A stretch of DNA of 20,492 nt, from contig MSXM01000037.1 in assembly GCA_002083565.1 (NCBI GenBank), positions 1 through 20,492 on the forward strand, written 5' to 3'. The notes beneath the pieces are model-generated. The model ran no database searches. It was not told the DNA's origin and was given only the letters and a program-made list of their open reading frames with translations. The position numbers were made by a program, and so were the translations under genes. Source of the stretch: Nitrospira sp. ST-bin4. Its GTDB lineage: Bacteria; Nitrospirota; Nitrospiria; Nitrospirales; Nitrospiraceae. Shown here piece by piece: positions 1 to 6,156 of this stretch (its first letter is position 1; each line of letters begins with the position of its first letter).

Positions 1-147
1 CCGCACGGGACAGGGTGTTGCTGAGAGGGAGAGGAGCGGCCAGGTTGTCCTCTTGCTCGCCGAACGCGCACATCTGCTCTTACAGTAGGGCTCTGGCTGT
101 GAACGATGTGCTCGTTCGATGCGCGCAGTCGAGGATCAACCAGGCCG

Positions 148-160
148 TTCCTTAAAGGAA
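148..160. promoter_or_regulatory. 13-bp inverted repeat upstream of yajQ
   Basis: The arms TTCCTT (148-153) and AAGGAA (155-160) are perfect inverted repeats around a single A. The repeat ends about 12 nt before the yajQ Shine-Dalgarno sequence. It could be an operator or a small mRNA element in the leader, but a 13-bp palindrome in an AT-richer leader can also arise by chance. No convincing -35/-10 pair was seen in 1-184. Confidence 0.2.
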
Positions 161-184
161 ATTTAGAGAAAGAAGGAGGGAATC

Positions 185-682
185 GTGGCTGATCAGTTTT
201 CGTTCGATGTAGTCTCGGAAGTGAACATGCAGGAGCTGAAGAATGCGTTAGATCAAGCGACGAAGGAGATTAAACAGCGCTTCGACTTCAAGGACACGAA
301 GACGGAGATTACACTGAAGGAAAAAGAGAAGGAACTGGTGGTGGTGTCGGATGACGACTATAAGCTGAACGCGGTGCTGGATATCATCAAGAACAAATGC
401 ATCAAGCGCGGGGTGTCGCTGAAGGCGTTCGACTACGGTGCTGTGGAACCAGCGTTAAGTGGAACCGTGCGGCAGACGGCGAAGATTCAGAGCGGACTCG
501 CGGTAGAAAAGGCCAAAGAGATTACGAAGGCGATCAAGGAATCAAAATTGAAAGTGCAGGCGCAAATTCAGGGTGAACAGGTGCGGGTATTGAGTAAGAG
601 TAAAGACGATTTGCAGGGGGCGATCACCTTTCTCAAAGGCAAAGATTTCGGCATCGATTTGCAATTTACCAACTATCGATAA
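185..682 (+). CDS. yajQ: YajQ family (DUF520) nucleotide-binding protein
   Basis: A 165-residue cytoplasmic protein of the YajQ/DUF520 family, the same length class as E. coli YajQ (about 163 aa). Diagnostic stretches are the N-terminal FDVVSEVNMQELKNA, the QRFDFKD segment, the central KLNAVLDIIKNKCIKRG and the C-terminal SKLKVQAQIQGEQVRV followed by SKDDLQ. The family folds as two ferredoxin-like domains. Members are known to bind nucleotides, and some, such as the Xanthomonas homologue, bind cyclic di-GMP and act in regulation; whether this one does is not visible from sequence. The start is GTG at 185, supported by a strong AAGGAGGG at 173-180. It stands alone, with 62 nt to the next gene, and no clear terminator follows. 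The family call is firm; the physiological role is open. Confidence 0.93.
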   Translation: MADQFSFDVVSEVNMQELKNALDQATKEIKQRFDFKDTKTEITLKEKEKELVVVSDDDYKLNAVLDIIKNKCIKRGVSLKAFDYGAVEPALSGTVRQTAKIQSGLAVEKAKEITKAIKESKLKVQAQIQGEQVRVLSKSKDDLQGAITFLKGKDFGIDLQFTNYR

Positions 683-744
683 GATTCGACGGCCGGGAAC
701 GCGCTCATTCATCGGACTTTCTATTTGTCGCTCCGCCGGACTTT

Positions 745-1764
745 ATGAAAAGGCTCGTCGGCCTTCTGTTGCTTCTGATTGGATTGCCACTGGCGGGCTG
801 CAATCGCAGCGATCCGATCGTCGTCATTCAGCTTCATCCCAAGAATCCGGATATCATATACGTCGCGACGAACGACTATATTTACAAGACCCGTGACGGC
901 GGCCAGACGTGGGGCAATCTTTCCAGGGGTATGAGCTATTCCCGTGTGATTGCCATGGCGATCGATCCGGCCTATCCGGCCACGGTCTACGCAGGTACGA
1001 AGGGCGATGCAGTCTACAAGAGCCATGATGGTGGACAGCGTTGGGTGTCGATGCGCGCGGGGCTGGACGATGCCACGATTACGTCAGTCGTCAATCAGTT
1101 TTTGTTCGACCCCGCCGATAGTCAGCATATTTTTATTGCCACGACGATGGGAGTGTTTGAAACAAAAAACGGTGGCGAGCAATGGATGAAGCGAATGGAA
1201 GGGATGAAGGAAGTCTTGATGGTGGTGACAATAGGAATGGACCCGACCCGGCCTGCCGTTCTCTATGCGGGAACCAGCGGTGGCGTGTACAAATCTGTTG
1301 ATGGGGCAGGCCATTGGGAGAAGGTCAATAACGGGCTGGTGCCGCCAGGCATGGTCAAGACGTCTCGCGCGCTCAATGTGACGTCGATCCATGTCGATCC
1401 CTACCAGCCGGACACCGTCTATGCTGCGACGTTGGCGGGGTTTTATAAGACGAACGACGGAGCGAAATCCTGGGCGCGGGCGGCGGAATCACTCGCAGAT
1501 CAAATGTTGATGGGGATGGTTCTGGATCGTACCAAAAGAGGCGTGATCTATCTTGCCGGAAGAGATGGTGTGCATCGGAGCGAGGACGGCGGGGCTACAT
1601 GGCACACGCTCAATAACGGGTTTTCAACCACAAACATTCGATCAATCGCCCAGAGTGAGACCGACTCCAGGCTCTTTTACGCGGGCACGAACGGCAGCGG
1701 GTTGTACCGCAGCCACGATGCAGGTGAAACGTGGGAGCCGATGCCGATGGTGGTGGAGAAATAA
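745..1764 (+). CDS. predicted lipoprotein with seven Asp-box (BNR-like) beta-propeller repeats
   Basis: A 339-residue protein beginning with a lipoprotein signal peptide: basic MKR, a Leu-rich core, then the lipobox L16-A17-G18-C19, so Cys19 would be the lipidated residue after cleavage by signal peptidase II. The mature part repeats a unit of roughly 40-55 residues. Each unit has a D/P-rich turn, an (I/V)YxAT or VYAGT strand, and an Asp-box of the form S/T-x-D-G-G-x-T-W. Seven Asp-boxes are visible: TRDGGQTW, SHDGGQRW, TKNGGEQW, SVDGAGHW, TNDGAKSW, SEDGGATW and SHDAGETW. This pattern is known from BNR, sortilin/VPS10-type and Ycf48-like beta-propellers. The fold suggests a periplasmic or surface scaffold or assembly factor; no catalytic residues can be assigned, and sialidase activity is not implied. 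Only a weak ribosome binding site precedes ATG 745. The gene converges on the minus-strand gene that ends at 1777. Confidence 0.85.
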   Translation: MKRLVGLLLLLIGLPLAGCNRSDPIVVIQLHPKNPDIIYVATNDYIYKTRDGGQTWGNLSRGMSYSRVIAMAIDPAYPATVYAGTKGDAVYKSHDGGQRWVSMRAGLDDATITSVVNQFLFDPADSQHIFIATTMGVFETKNGGEQWMKRMEGMKEVLMVVTIGMDPTRPAVLYAGTSGGVYKSVDGAGHWEKVNNGLVPPGMVKTSRALNVTSIHVDPYQPDTVYAATLAGFYKTNDGAKSWARAAESLADQMLMGMVLDRTKRGVIYLAGRDGVHRSEDGGATWHTLNNGFSTTNIRSIAQSETDSRLFYAGTNGSGLYRSHDAGETWEPMPMVVEK

Positions 1765-1776
1765 TCGGTGCTGAAG

Positions 1777-2898
1777 TTATCGGCGGTTGCTGTTGAGATT
1801 GGAATCTCCGATTGAAGGGCCGACTCCTCGCCGTGGAATGGTCGACGATCCGTCGCGATTTTGCGCGTTGTCGACTTCGAATCCGGTGCTGTTGGGAATG
1901 GTGGTGTCTTGAAGGTCTGCTCCTGGCCGATGGGGTAATTGGCTGTCATGAATGTCGTCGCCTCTCCTTGGGCGTAGCGATTCTCCGACGTTACTGTACG
2001 GAGAGACTGACGCTCCGATATCCGCGCCGAAGTTTGCATTTAGCTTGGTGTCTTCAATGTCTCCGCCGATCTTGGGGCGCAATGTGGTGTCCTGAATGTC
2101 CATCCCTGTGGGTGCCGATGATGGCGGCTTCTTTGCGTTAAACTCTTTCTTGATCGCTTCCCGTTCGTCTTCTATCTGCTGCTGCATCCGGCCGCTTTGC
2201 TCATATTCTGCTTTGTCGACACCTTGTTGAGCCTCGCGCAAGTTATCGAGCCGTTCTTTGAGAGAAAGTAAGTCATTCCTCGCGCGCGCCACTGTGCCGA
2301 CGATCTCGCTGAGGGTGAATTGACGAGCGAACGTTCCCAGCTTTGGGGCTGCGCCGGGGCCGCCTCCCAAGCCGCCATTTCCCGTTCCGTTACCGGGGCT
2401 CGTGCCTGGAGTACCGTCTGCGCGGCTTCCGATTCCGAATCCCGCCGAATTGTAAATGCCTTTTTGCTGAACGGCCTTCAGGATGTGGTTTGCTTCGTCT
2501 ATCAAGTCAATGATTTCGATTGGAGCGTCATCGGAGAGCACACAGCAGGACAGAAAGTTCCGGTATCGATCGGAAAACTTCGAGGCCTCGTTCTGCAATT
2601 CTACGATTTTTATGGGGTCGCGATTCGGAAGGTCGTGGCCCTGTTTTCGTGCGTTCTCTCGAAACGATTCCTCTGCTTGTGGGTCGTGCAGCGGTTGACA
2701 ACCGGAACGTTGCTTGGTCGCGATCTGCTGATCCTGCGTTTTCCCAGGACACCAAAAAATGGGGGCGGGGGGATTCAGTGGATTGTCGGGATTGAAGTCT
2801 TTTGCCATCAGCTCGCCAGGAGTAAGAAAAGTCAGGAGGAGGAGTGCAAGGGAGAACAGGAGAGTCGTGTGCTGTGATCGCGAGTCCAGAGTAGGCAT
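1777..2898 (-). CDS. unrecognised exported protein with Gly-rich linker, coiled coil and 13-residue C-terminal repeats
   Basis: I do not recognise this 373-residue protein. The chosen start is the ATG at 2898-2896, which has GGAG 9 nt upstream (CTCC at 2908-2911 on the + strand) and gives a standard signal peptide: a hydrophobic core at about residues 12-25 with likely cleavage after A32 (ELMA). The reading frame extends upstream to a TTG at 2991, but that start would bury the signal peptide. The mature part has a Pro/Asn-rich start; four cysteines (C50, C67, C118, C119); a helical region at about 95-145; a Gly/Asn/Pro linker at 153-187; a charged, probably coiled-coil region at about 195-255; and a C-terminal region from 265 built of degenerate 13-residue repeats (G-x-D-I-x-D-T-x-L plus four residues). 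It is probably periplasmic or surface-exposed. The signal peptide, good start and coherent repeats argue for a real gene; no function is proposed. Confidence 0.75.
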   Translation of the reverse strand: MPTLDSRSQHTTLLFSLALLLLTFLTPGELMAKDFNPDNPLNPPAPIFWCPGKTQDQQIATKQRSGCQPLHDPQAEESFRENARKQGHDLPNRDPIKIVELQNEASKFSDRYRNFLSCCVLSDDAPIEIIDLIDEANHILKAVQQKGIYNSAGFGIGSRADGTPGTSPGNGTGNGGLGGGPGAAPKLGTFARQFTLSEIVGTVARARNDLLSLKERLDNLREAQQGVDKAEYEQSGRMQQQIEDEREAIKKEFNAKKPPSSAPTGMDIQDTTLRPKIGGDIEDTKLNANFGADIGASVSPYSNVGESLRPRRGDDIHDSQLPHRPGADLQDTTIPNSTGFEVDNAQNRDGSSTIPRRGVGPSIGDSNLNSNRR

Positions 2899-3099
2899 GG
2901 TCACATTCTCCGTCTCATTCCCTGATATGTCAACGAAACCGGAAGAGTTGGAAAAGTTGAACGCATGCATGCCGCTTCTGTCAGCGCCCAACTGTACGTC
3001 AGTCGATGGAGGAATAATATAATCAGACCAGAGCGTAGCCCCTCTTTAGCGCGCATGATCCTTTGACGGTATGATCTGGAGTCAGCAACAAATTCCCCA

Positions 3100-3127
3100 T
3101 TGACAAGCGAATTTGCCGGAGTATACT
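3100..3127 (+). promoter_or_regulatory. sigma-70 type promoter of the dcw operon
   Basis: TTGACA at 3100-3105 matches the -35 consensus exactly. TATACT at 3122-3127 matches the -10 consensus at five of six positions, with a 16-nt spacer. Transcription would start near 3134, giving a leader of only about 20 nt before the rsmH GTG. It is the best promoter seen in the window and sits in the only sizeable intergenic gap before the dcw genes. The remainder of 2899-3099 shows AT-rich patches (for example around 3011-3023) that may serve the minus-strand gene, but no -35/-10 pair for it was convincing. Confidence 0.75.
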
Positions 3128-3135
3128 CCCGTTCT

Positions 3136-3161
3136 GTGGGTAGAAGTGGAGGATAGTGGGC
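3136..3161 (+). promoter_or_regulatory. three GTGG/TGGG direct repeats at 10-nt period, MraZ-box-like
   Basis: GTGG occurs at 3136, 3146 and 3156, exactly 10 nt apart. The five-base units starting one base later are TGGGT, TGGAG and TGGGC, each separated by 5 nt. The known E. coli MraZ operator consists of TGGGN repeats with 5-nt spacers in front of the dcw cluster, and the Mollicute version carries GTG-containing repeats of similar period. The array lies just downstream of the -10 box and its third unit contains the rsmH start codon. The middle unit is imperfect, and part of the match comes from the Shine-Dalgarno sequence and the GTG start, so this is a candidate only. Confidence 0.45.
3148..3152 (+). 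promoter_or_regulatory. closely spaced ribosome binding site of rsmH
   Basis: GGAGG lies only 3 nt (ATA) before the GTG at 3156, shorter than the usual 5-9 nt. The frame is closed by a TAG at 3141, and no other start codon lies between that stop and the conserved HVQVL segment, so GTG 3156 is the only start available. The tight spacing together with a GTG codon may limit translation of the first gene of the operon. Confidence 0.6.
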
Positions 3162-4088
3162 AATACTGCTTCAGGAAACTCAAGGCATGTTCAAGTCCTT
3201 GGAAATGAAGTTTCTTTTTGGCTCGATTTTAAGCGGCCAGTGACAATTTTGGATTGTACAGTGGGATATGGTGGACATGCAGAAATGCTGCTGGATCGCT
3301 CCGATCGAGCCACCCGGCTGGTTGGATTGGATCGGGATTCCCAGGCGATCGCATTTTCTAAAGAGCGGCTGGCGAGATTTGCGGAACGTGTTGTGTTGAG
3401 AAAGGGGAACTATCGAGATCTCAAGCGGCATCTTACAGACATGGGAATTGTCAAAGTGGAGGGAGTGTTGTTTGATTTCGGCGTGTCGTCCCCTCAGCTC
3501 GACGATCCGGCGCGTGGTTTCAGTTTTCAGCAAGACGGCCCGCTTGATATGCGCATGGACCAAACGACCGGCCCGACCGCAGCCGTACTGGTCAATAGTG
3601 TCCGGGAAGATGAACTTGCGGACATCATTTTCCAATATGGAGAGGAGCGATACTCACGGAGAATCGCTCGCGCAATCGTGCGAGAGAGGGAGCGCCGTCT
3701 GATTGAGACCACGGGTGCTCTTGCGTCTGTGATCGCCGGGGCGGTTCCGTCTGTTTATCGGCATGGGCGGATTCACTGTGCAACGAGAACGTTTCAGGCG
3801 CTTCGCATAGCCGTAAATAGTGAGCTTGAATGCCTGGAACCGGCGCTTCGGGACGCTGCCGACATATTGGCTTCGGGGGGGAGAATTTGTGCAATTTCGT
3901 TTCACTCTCTTGAGGATCGTATCGTGAAGCATACGTTCAGATCTCTTGCGCAGGGAGCCGAGGCGCGCCTGTCGCTTCTGACAAAGAAACCTATTCTTTC
4001 CTCTGAACAGGAGTGCGAGGTGAATCCCAGGGCGCGAAGCGCCAAGCTGCGTGTTGCGGAGCGTGCGTCTGAGGAGATGGCCCTATGA
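3156..4088 (+). CDS. rsmH: 16S rRNA m4C1402 N4-methyltransferase RsmH (MraW)
   Basis: A 310-residue S-adenosylmethionine-dependent methyltransferase that modifies N4 of C1402 in the 16S rRNA P site; it is the usual second gene of dcw clusters, after mraZ. Visible family marks are HVQVLGNEV near the N-terminus, the SAM-binding loop ILDCTVGYGGHAEMLL, the acidic GLDRDSQAI, the segment VLFDFGVSSPQLDDPARGFS followed by DGPLDMRMD, YGEERYSRRIARAI, RTFQALRIAVN, ISFHSLEDRIVK and the C-terminal NPRARSAKLRVAER. The usual H-P-A-T-R before FQALRI reads H-C-A-T-R here. Length is normal. The GTG start is the only one possible. The stop overlaps the ftsL start as ATGA (4085-4088), suggesting translational coupling. 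mraZ is absent upstream. Confidence 0.96.
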   Translation: MGNTASGNSRHVQVLGNEVSFWLDFKRPVTILDCTVGYGGHAEMLLDRSDRATRLVGLDRDSQAIAFSKERLARFAERVVLRKGNYRDLKRHLTDMGIVKVEGVLFDFGVSSPQLDDPARGFSFQQDGPLDMRMDQTTGPTAAVLVNSVREDELADIIFQYGEERYSRRIARAIVRERERRLIETTGALASVIAGAVPSVYRHGRIHCATRTFQALRIAVNSELECLEPALRDAADILASGGRICAISFHSLEDRIVKHTFRSLAQGAEARLSLLTKKPILSSEQECEVNPRARSAKLRVAERASEEMAL

Positions 4089-4417
4089 AAATTTTAGCTG
4101 TGCTTATCGGGTTGTGCCTGGTGTTCCTCTTCGTGTGGGAACGAGTGGACATTGTGCGGGTCGGATATCAAGTCGAACGGCTCAAAGTCGAGAAGTCAAG
4201 ACTCGAGCGAGAGCGCGATCAACTTCAGGTCAAATTCTCTGCGCTCAGTGCCCCAGACCGAATCGCCAAAATGGCAACGGAGCAACTTGGTATGGTTCCG
4301 CCACAGAAAGGGCAGGTGATTATGGTGCAAGCCAAGCCTGCTGGAGATCCACACTTTCGTCCGGCTCCGGCTGAAGTACGCATCGCACGCAATGATTTGT
4401 CCGACTGGAGGAGATAG
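4085..4417 (+). CDS. ftsL: cell division protein FtsL
   Basis: A 110-residue bitopic membrane protein. After a very short cytoplasmic N-terminus there is one transmembrane helix (about residues 3-18), then a leucine-zipper-like coiled coil (about 25-55, rich in Leu, Glu, Arg and Lys), then the motif APDRIAKMATEQLGMVPP that is typical of FtsL. The family acts with FtsB and FtsQ in the periplasm to recruit and activate FtsW and FtsI at the septum. FtsL is poorly conserved, but position, size and topology all agree. The ATG at 4085 overlaps the rsmH stop. The TAG stop shares its G with the GTG start of ftsI (4415-4419), so all three genes look translationally coupled. Confidence 0.9.
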   Translation: MKILAVLIGLCLVFLFVWERVDIVRVGYQVERLKVEKSRLERERDQLQVKFSALSAPDRIAKMATEQLGMVPPQKGQVIMVQAKPAGDPHFRPAPAEVRIARNDLSDWRR

Positions 4418-6138
4418 TGGCGGCCCCCCTTGGGCGAGGACGGCGATACATTACATTGCTGCTGCTCTTGTGCGGGTTTGGAGTGGTGTTGTTCCGGTTG
4501 GCCACGCTTCAGGTTTTGCAGGCTGCGGAGCTGACGGTCAAGGCAGATCGGCAACATCAAAAAACTGTCTCGCTTGAAGGGGTGCGCGGTACGATCGTCG
4601 ATCGTCATGGAAAGATGCTGGCGATGAATTTAGAAGTGCCGTCTGTCTTTGGCGTTCCGACTGCGCTCGACAGTCCGGCAAAAACAGCGCGCTCTCTTTC
4701 GCCCGTCCTTCATGTGCGGGCCGATGAGCTGGAGCGGAAGCTTCGGCAAGATCGAGGGTTCGTCTGGTTGGCGAGAAAGCTAGACCCTGAGCAGGGGCGC
4801 CGGCTGGAACGTATGCCTATGGAGGGTATCGGCATCGTGCTGGAAGGCCGTCGGTTTTATCCCAAGGGACCGCTTCTGTCTCATGTCTTGGGCTTTGCGG
4901 GAATGGACGGCGAGGGGTTGGAAGGCATCGAGCGTCGGTATGAATCGCATTTACATGGTGAGAAGCGCGTGACGGTGCTGCAGCGTGATGCGTTGGGTCG
5001 TACGGTGTTTCCTAAAAAAATGTCAAACGAGCAAAGCCCCGCGCCTGGTCATCAACTGGTACTCACGATCGACGAAGTCATTCAATACATCGTGGAAAAG
5101 GAATTGGAAGAAGCGGTTGCTCGCGCGGAGGCGAAGTCGGGCACGATGATCGTGCTGGATCCGAGCACAGGCGCGCTCCTGGCATCGGCCGTCAGCCCCC
5201 GTTTCGATCCCAACGCGGTCTCAGCTCTGAGGCCTGATCGCTGGCGGAACCGCGCGTTGACGGACGCCTATGAGCCAGGTTCCACCATGAAGGCAGTTCT
5301 CGCTGCTGCGGCTATTGAGGAGCGAGTGATGAAACCGGATACGCTGGTATTTGGAGAGCAGGGGCGCATGGCTATTGGTAACACCATGATCCACGATCAC
5401 GAAAAGCTTGGATGGCTATCGTTTGCCCAGGTGATTCAAAAGTCCAGTAATGTCGGCGCGGCGAAGGCCGGCATGGCTCTGGGTGAGCAGCGGTTCTATC
5501 GCTATCTGCAATCTTTCGGTTTCGGGGAGCGTACTGAGATTGATCTTCCCGGAGAAGCGGCAGGACTGCTCAAGCATCCGCGGGAATGGGGAGGGCGAAC
5601 CCTTGCGTCGATTTCGATGGGCCAAGAAATCGGCGTCACTCCGATGCAAATGGTATCCGCTGTGGCCGCCATTGCAAACGGCGGAGTGCTGATGAGGCCC
5701 TATGTCGTCTCGGAAATCCGCGATGCCCAGGGGCAGACTTTGAAAGAGGTTCAGCCTCATGTGAAGCGGCGGGTTATCTCGCCGGAGACTGCGCGTACAG
5801 TCACCACGATTCTTGAAGGTGTTGTCACTGACGGTACGGGAGGAAAGGCGGCAATTGCCGGGTTCCGGGTGGCAGGGAAGACCGGGACTGCGCAAAAGAT
5901 CGATTCACGTACGGGAAGGTATTCGGCATCCCAGTTTGTCAGCTCATTCGTGGGCTATGTTCCGGCAAACAATCCTCGGTTGGCTATGATCGTCGTGATC
6001 GATGAGCCGCAAGGCGAGTCTTGGGGCGGGACCGTGGCGGCGCCCGTATTCAATCGTGTCGGTGAACAGGTATTGAATTACCTGGGCGTGTCATCGGATG
6101 TGCCGGTCAAGCTGGCGATGGCATCCGGAAAACAGTGA
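4417..6138 (+). CDS. ftsI: septal peptidoglycan transpeptidase, class B penicillin-binding protein FtsI (PBP3)
   Basis: A 573-residue class B PBP, close in length to E. coli FtsI. A basic cytoplasmic tail (GRGRR) is followed by one transmembrane segment at about residues 9-28, then the dimerisation domain beginning at RGTIVDRHG. The transpeptidase domain carries all three active-site motifs: S289-T-M-K292 with the acylated serine, S343-S-N345, and K488-T-G-T491. The enzyme crosslinks the stem peptides of septal glycan made by FtsW. There is no C-terminal PASTA domain. The GTG start at 4417 has GGAGG at 4407-4411 with a 5-nt spacer and overlaps the ftsL stop by one base. Its place between ftsL and murE fits FtsI rather than an elongation PBP2 or a sporulation SpoVD. 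Confidence 0.95.
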   Translation: MAAPLGRGRRYITLLLLLCGFGVVLFRLATLQVLQAAELTVKADRQHQKTVSLEGVRGTIVDRHGKMLAMNLEVPSVFGVPTALDSPAKTARSLSPVLHVRADELERKLRQDRGFVWLARKLDPEQGRRLERMPMEGIGIVLEGRRFYPKGPLLSHVLGFAGMDGEGLEGIERRYESHLHGEKRVTVLQRDALGRTVFPKKMSNEQSPAPGHQLVLTIDEVIQYIVEKELEEAVARAEAKSGTMIVLDPSTGALLASAVSPRFDPNAVSALRPDRWRNRALTDAYEPGSTMKAVLAAAAIEERVMKPDTLVFGEQGRMAIGNTMIHDHEKLGWLSFAQVIQKSSNVGAAKAGMALGEQRFYRYLQSFGFGERTEIDLPGEAAGLLKHPREWGGRTLASISMGQEIGVTPMQMVSAVAAIANGGVLMRPYVVSEIRDAQGQTLKEVQPHVKRRVISPETARTVTTILEGVVTDGTGGKAAIAGFRVAGKTGTAQKIDSRTGRYSASQFVSSFVGYVPANNPRLAMIVVIDEPQGESWGGTVAAPVFNRVGEQVLNYLGVSSDVPVKLAMASGKQ

Positions 6139-6156
6139 TCGATTTCTAGCGAGACG

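Noticed and set aside
101..117. Perfect hairpin GAACGA-TGTGC-TCGTTC as a possible terminator
   Set aside because: A 6-bp stem not followed by a T-run, and no upstream gene is visible in the window to be terminated.
713..744. 8-bp direct repeat CGGACTTT at 713-720 and 737-744
   Set aside because: Too short to mean much, with no target-duplication or operator context. The second copy simply abuts the lipoprotein start codon.
745..1764. Sialidase activity for the Asp-box protein
   Set aside because: Asp-boxes occur in many non-enzymatic propellers. The arginine triad and other sialidase active-site features could not be recognised.
1765..1776. Possible bidirectional terminator between the convergent genes
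   Set aside because: Only 12 nt separate the stop codons and no GC-rich stem with T-runs is present. The small GAGATT/AATCTC repeat near 1795 lies inside coding sequence.
2320..2877. 185-codon open frame on the + strand opposite the exported repeat protein
   Set aside because: It lies wholly antisense to the 1777-2898 gene, which has a signal peptide, a ribosome binding site and coherent repeats. The + frame has no recognisable motif or start signal.
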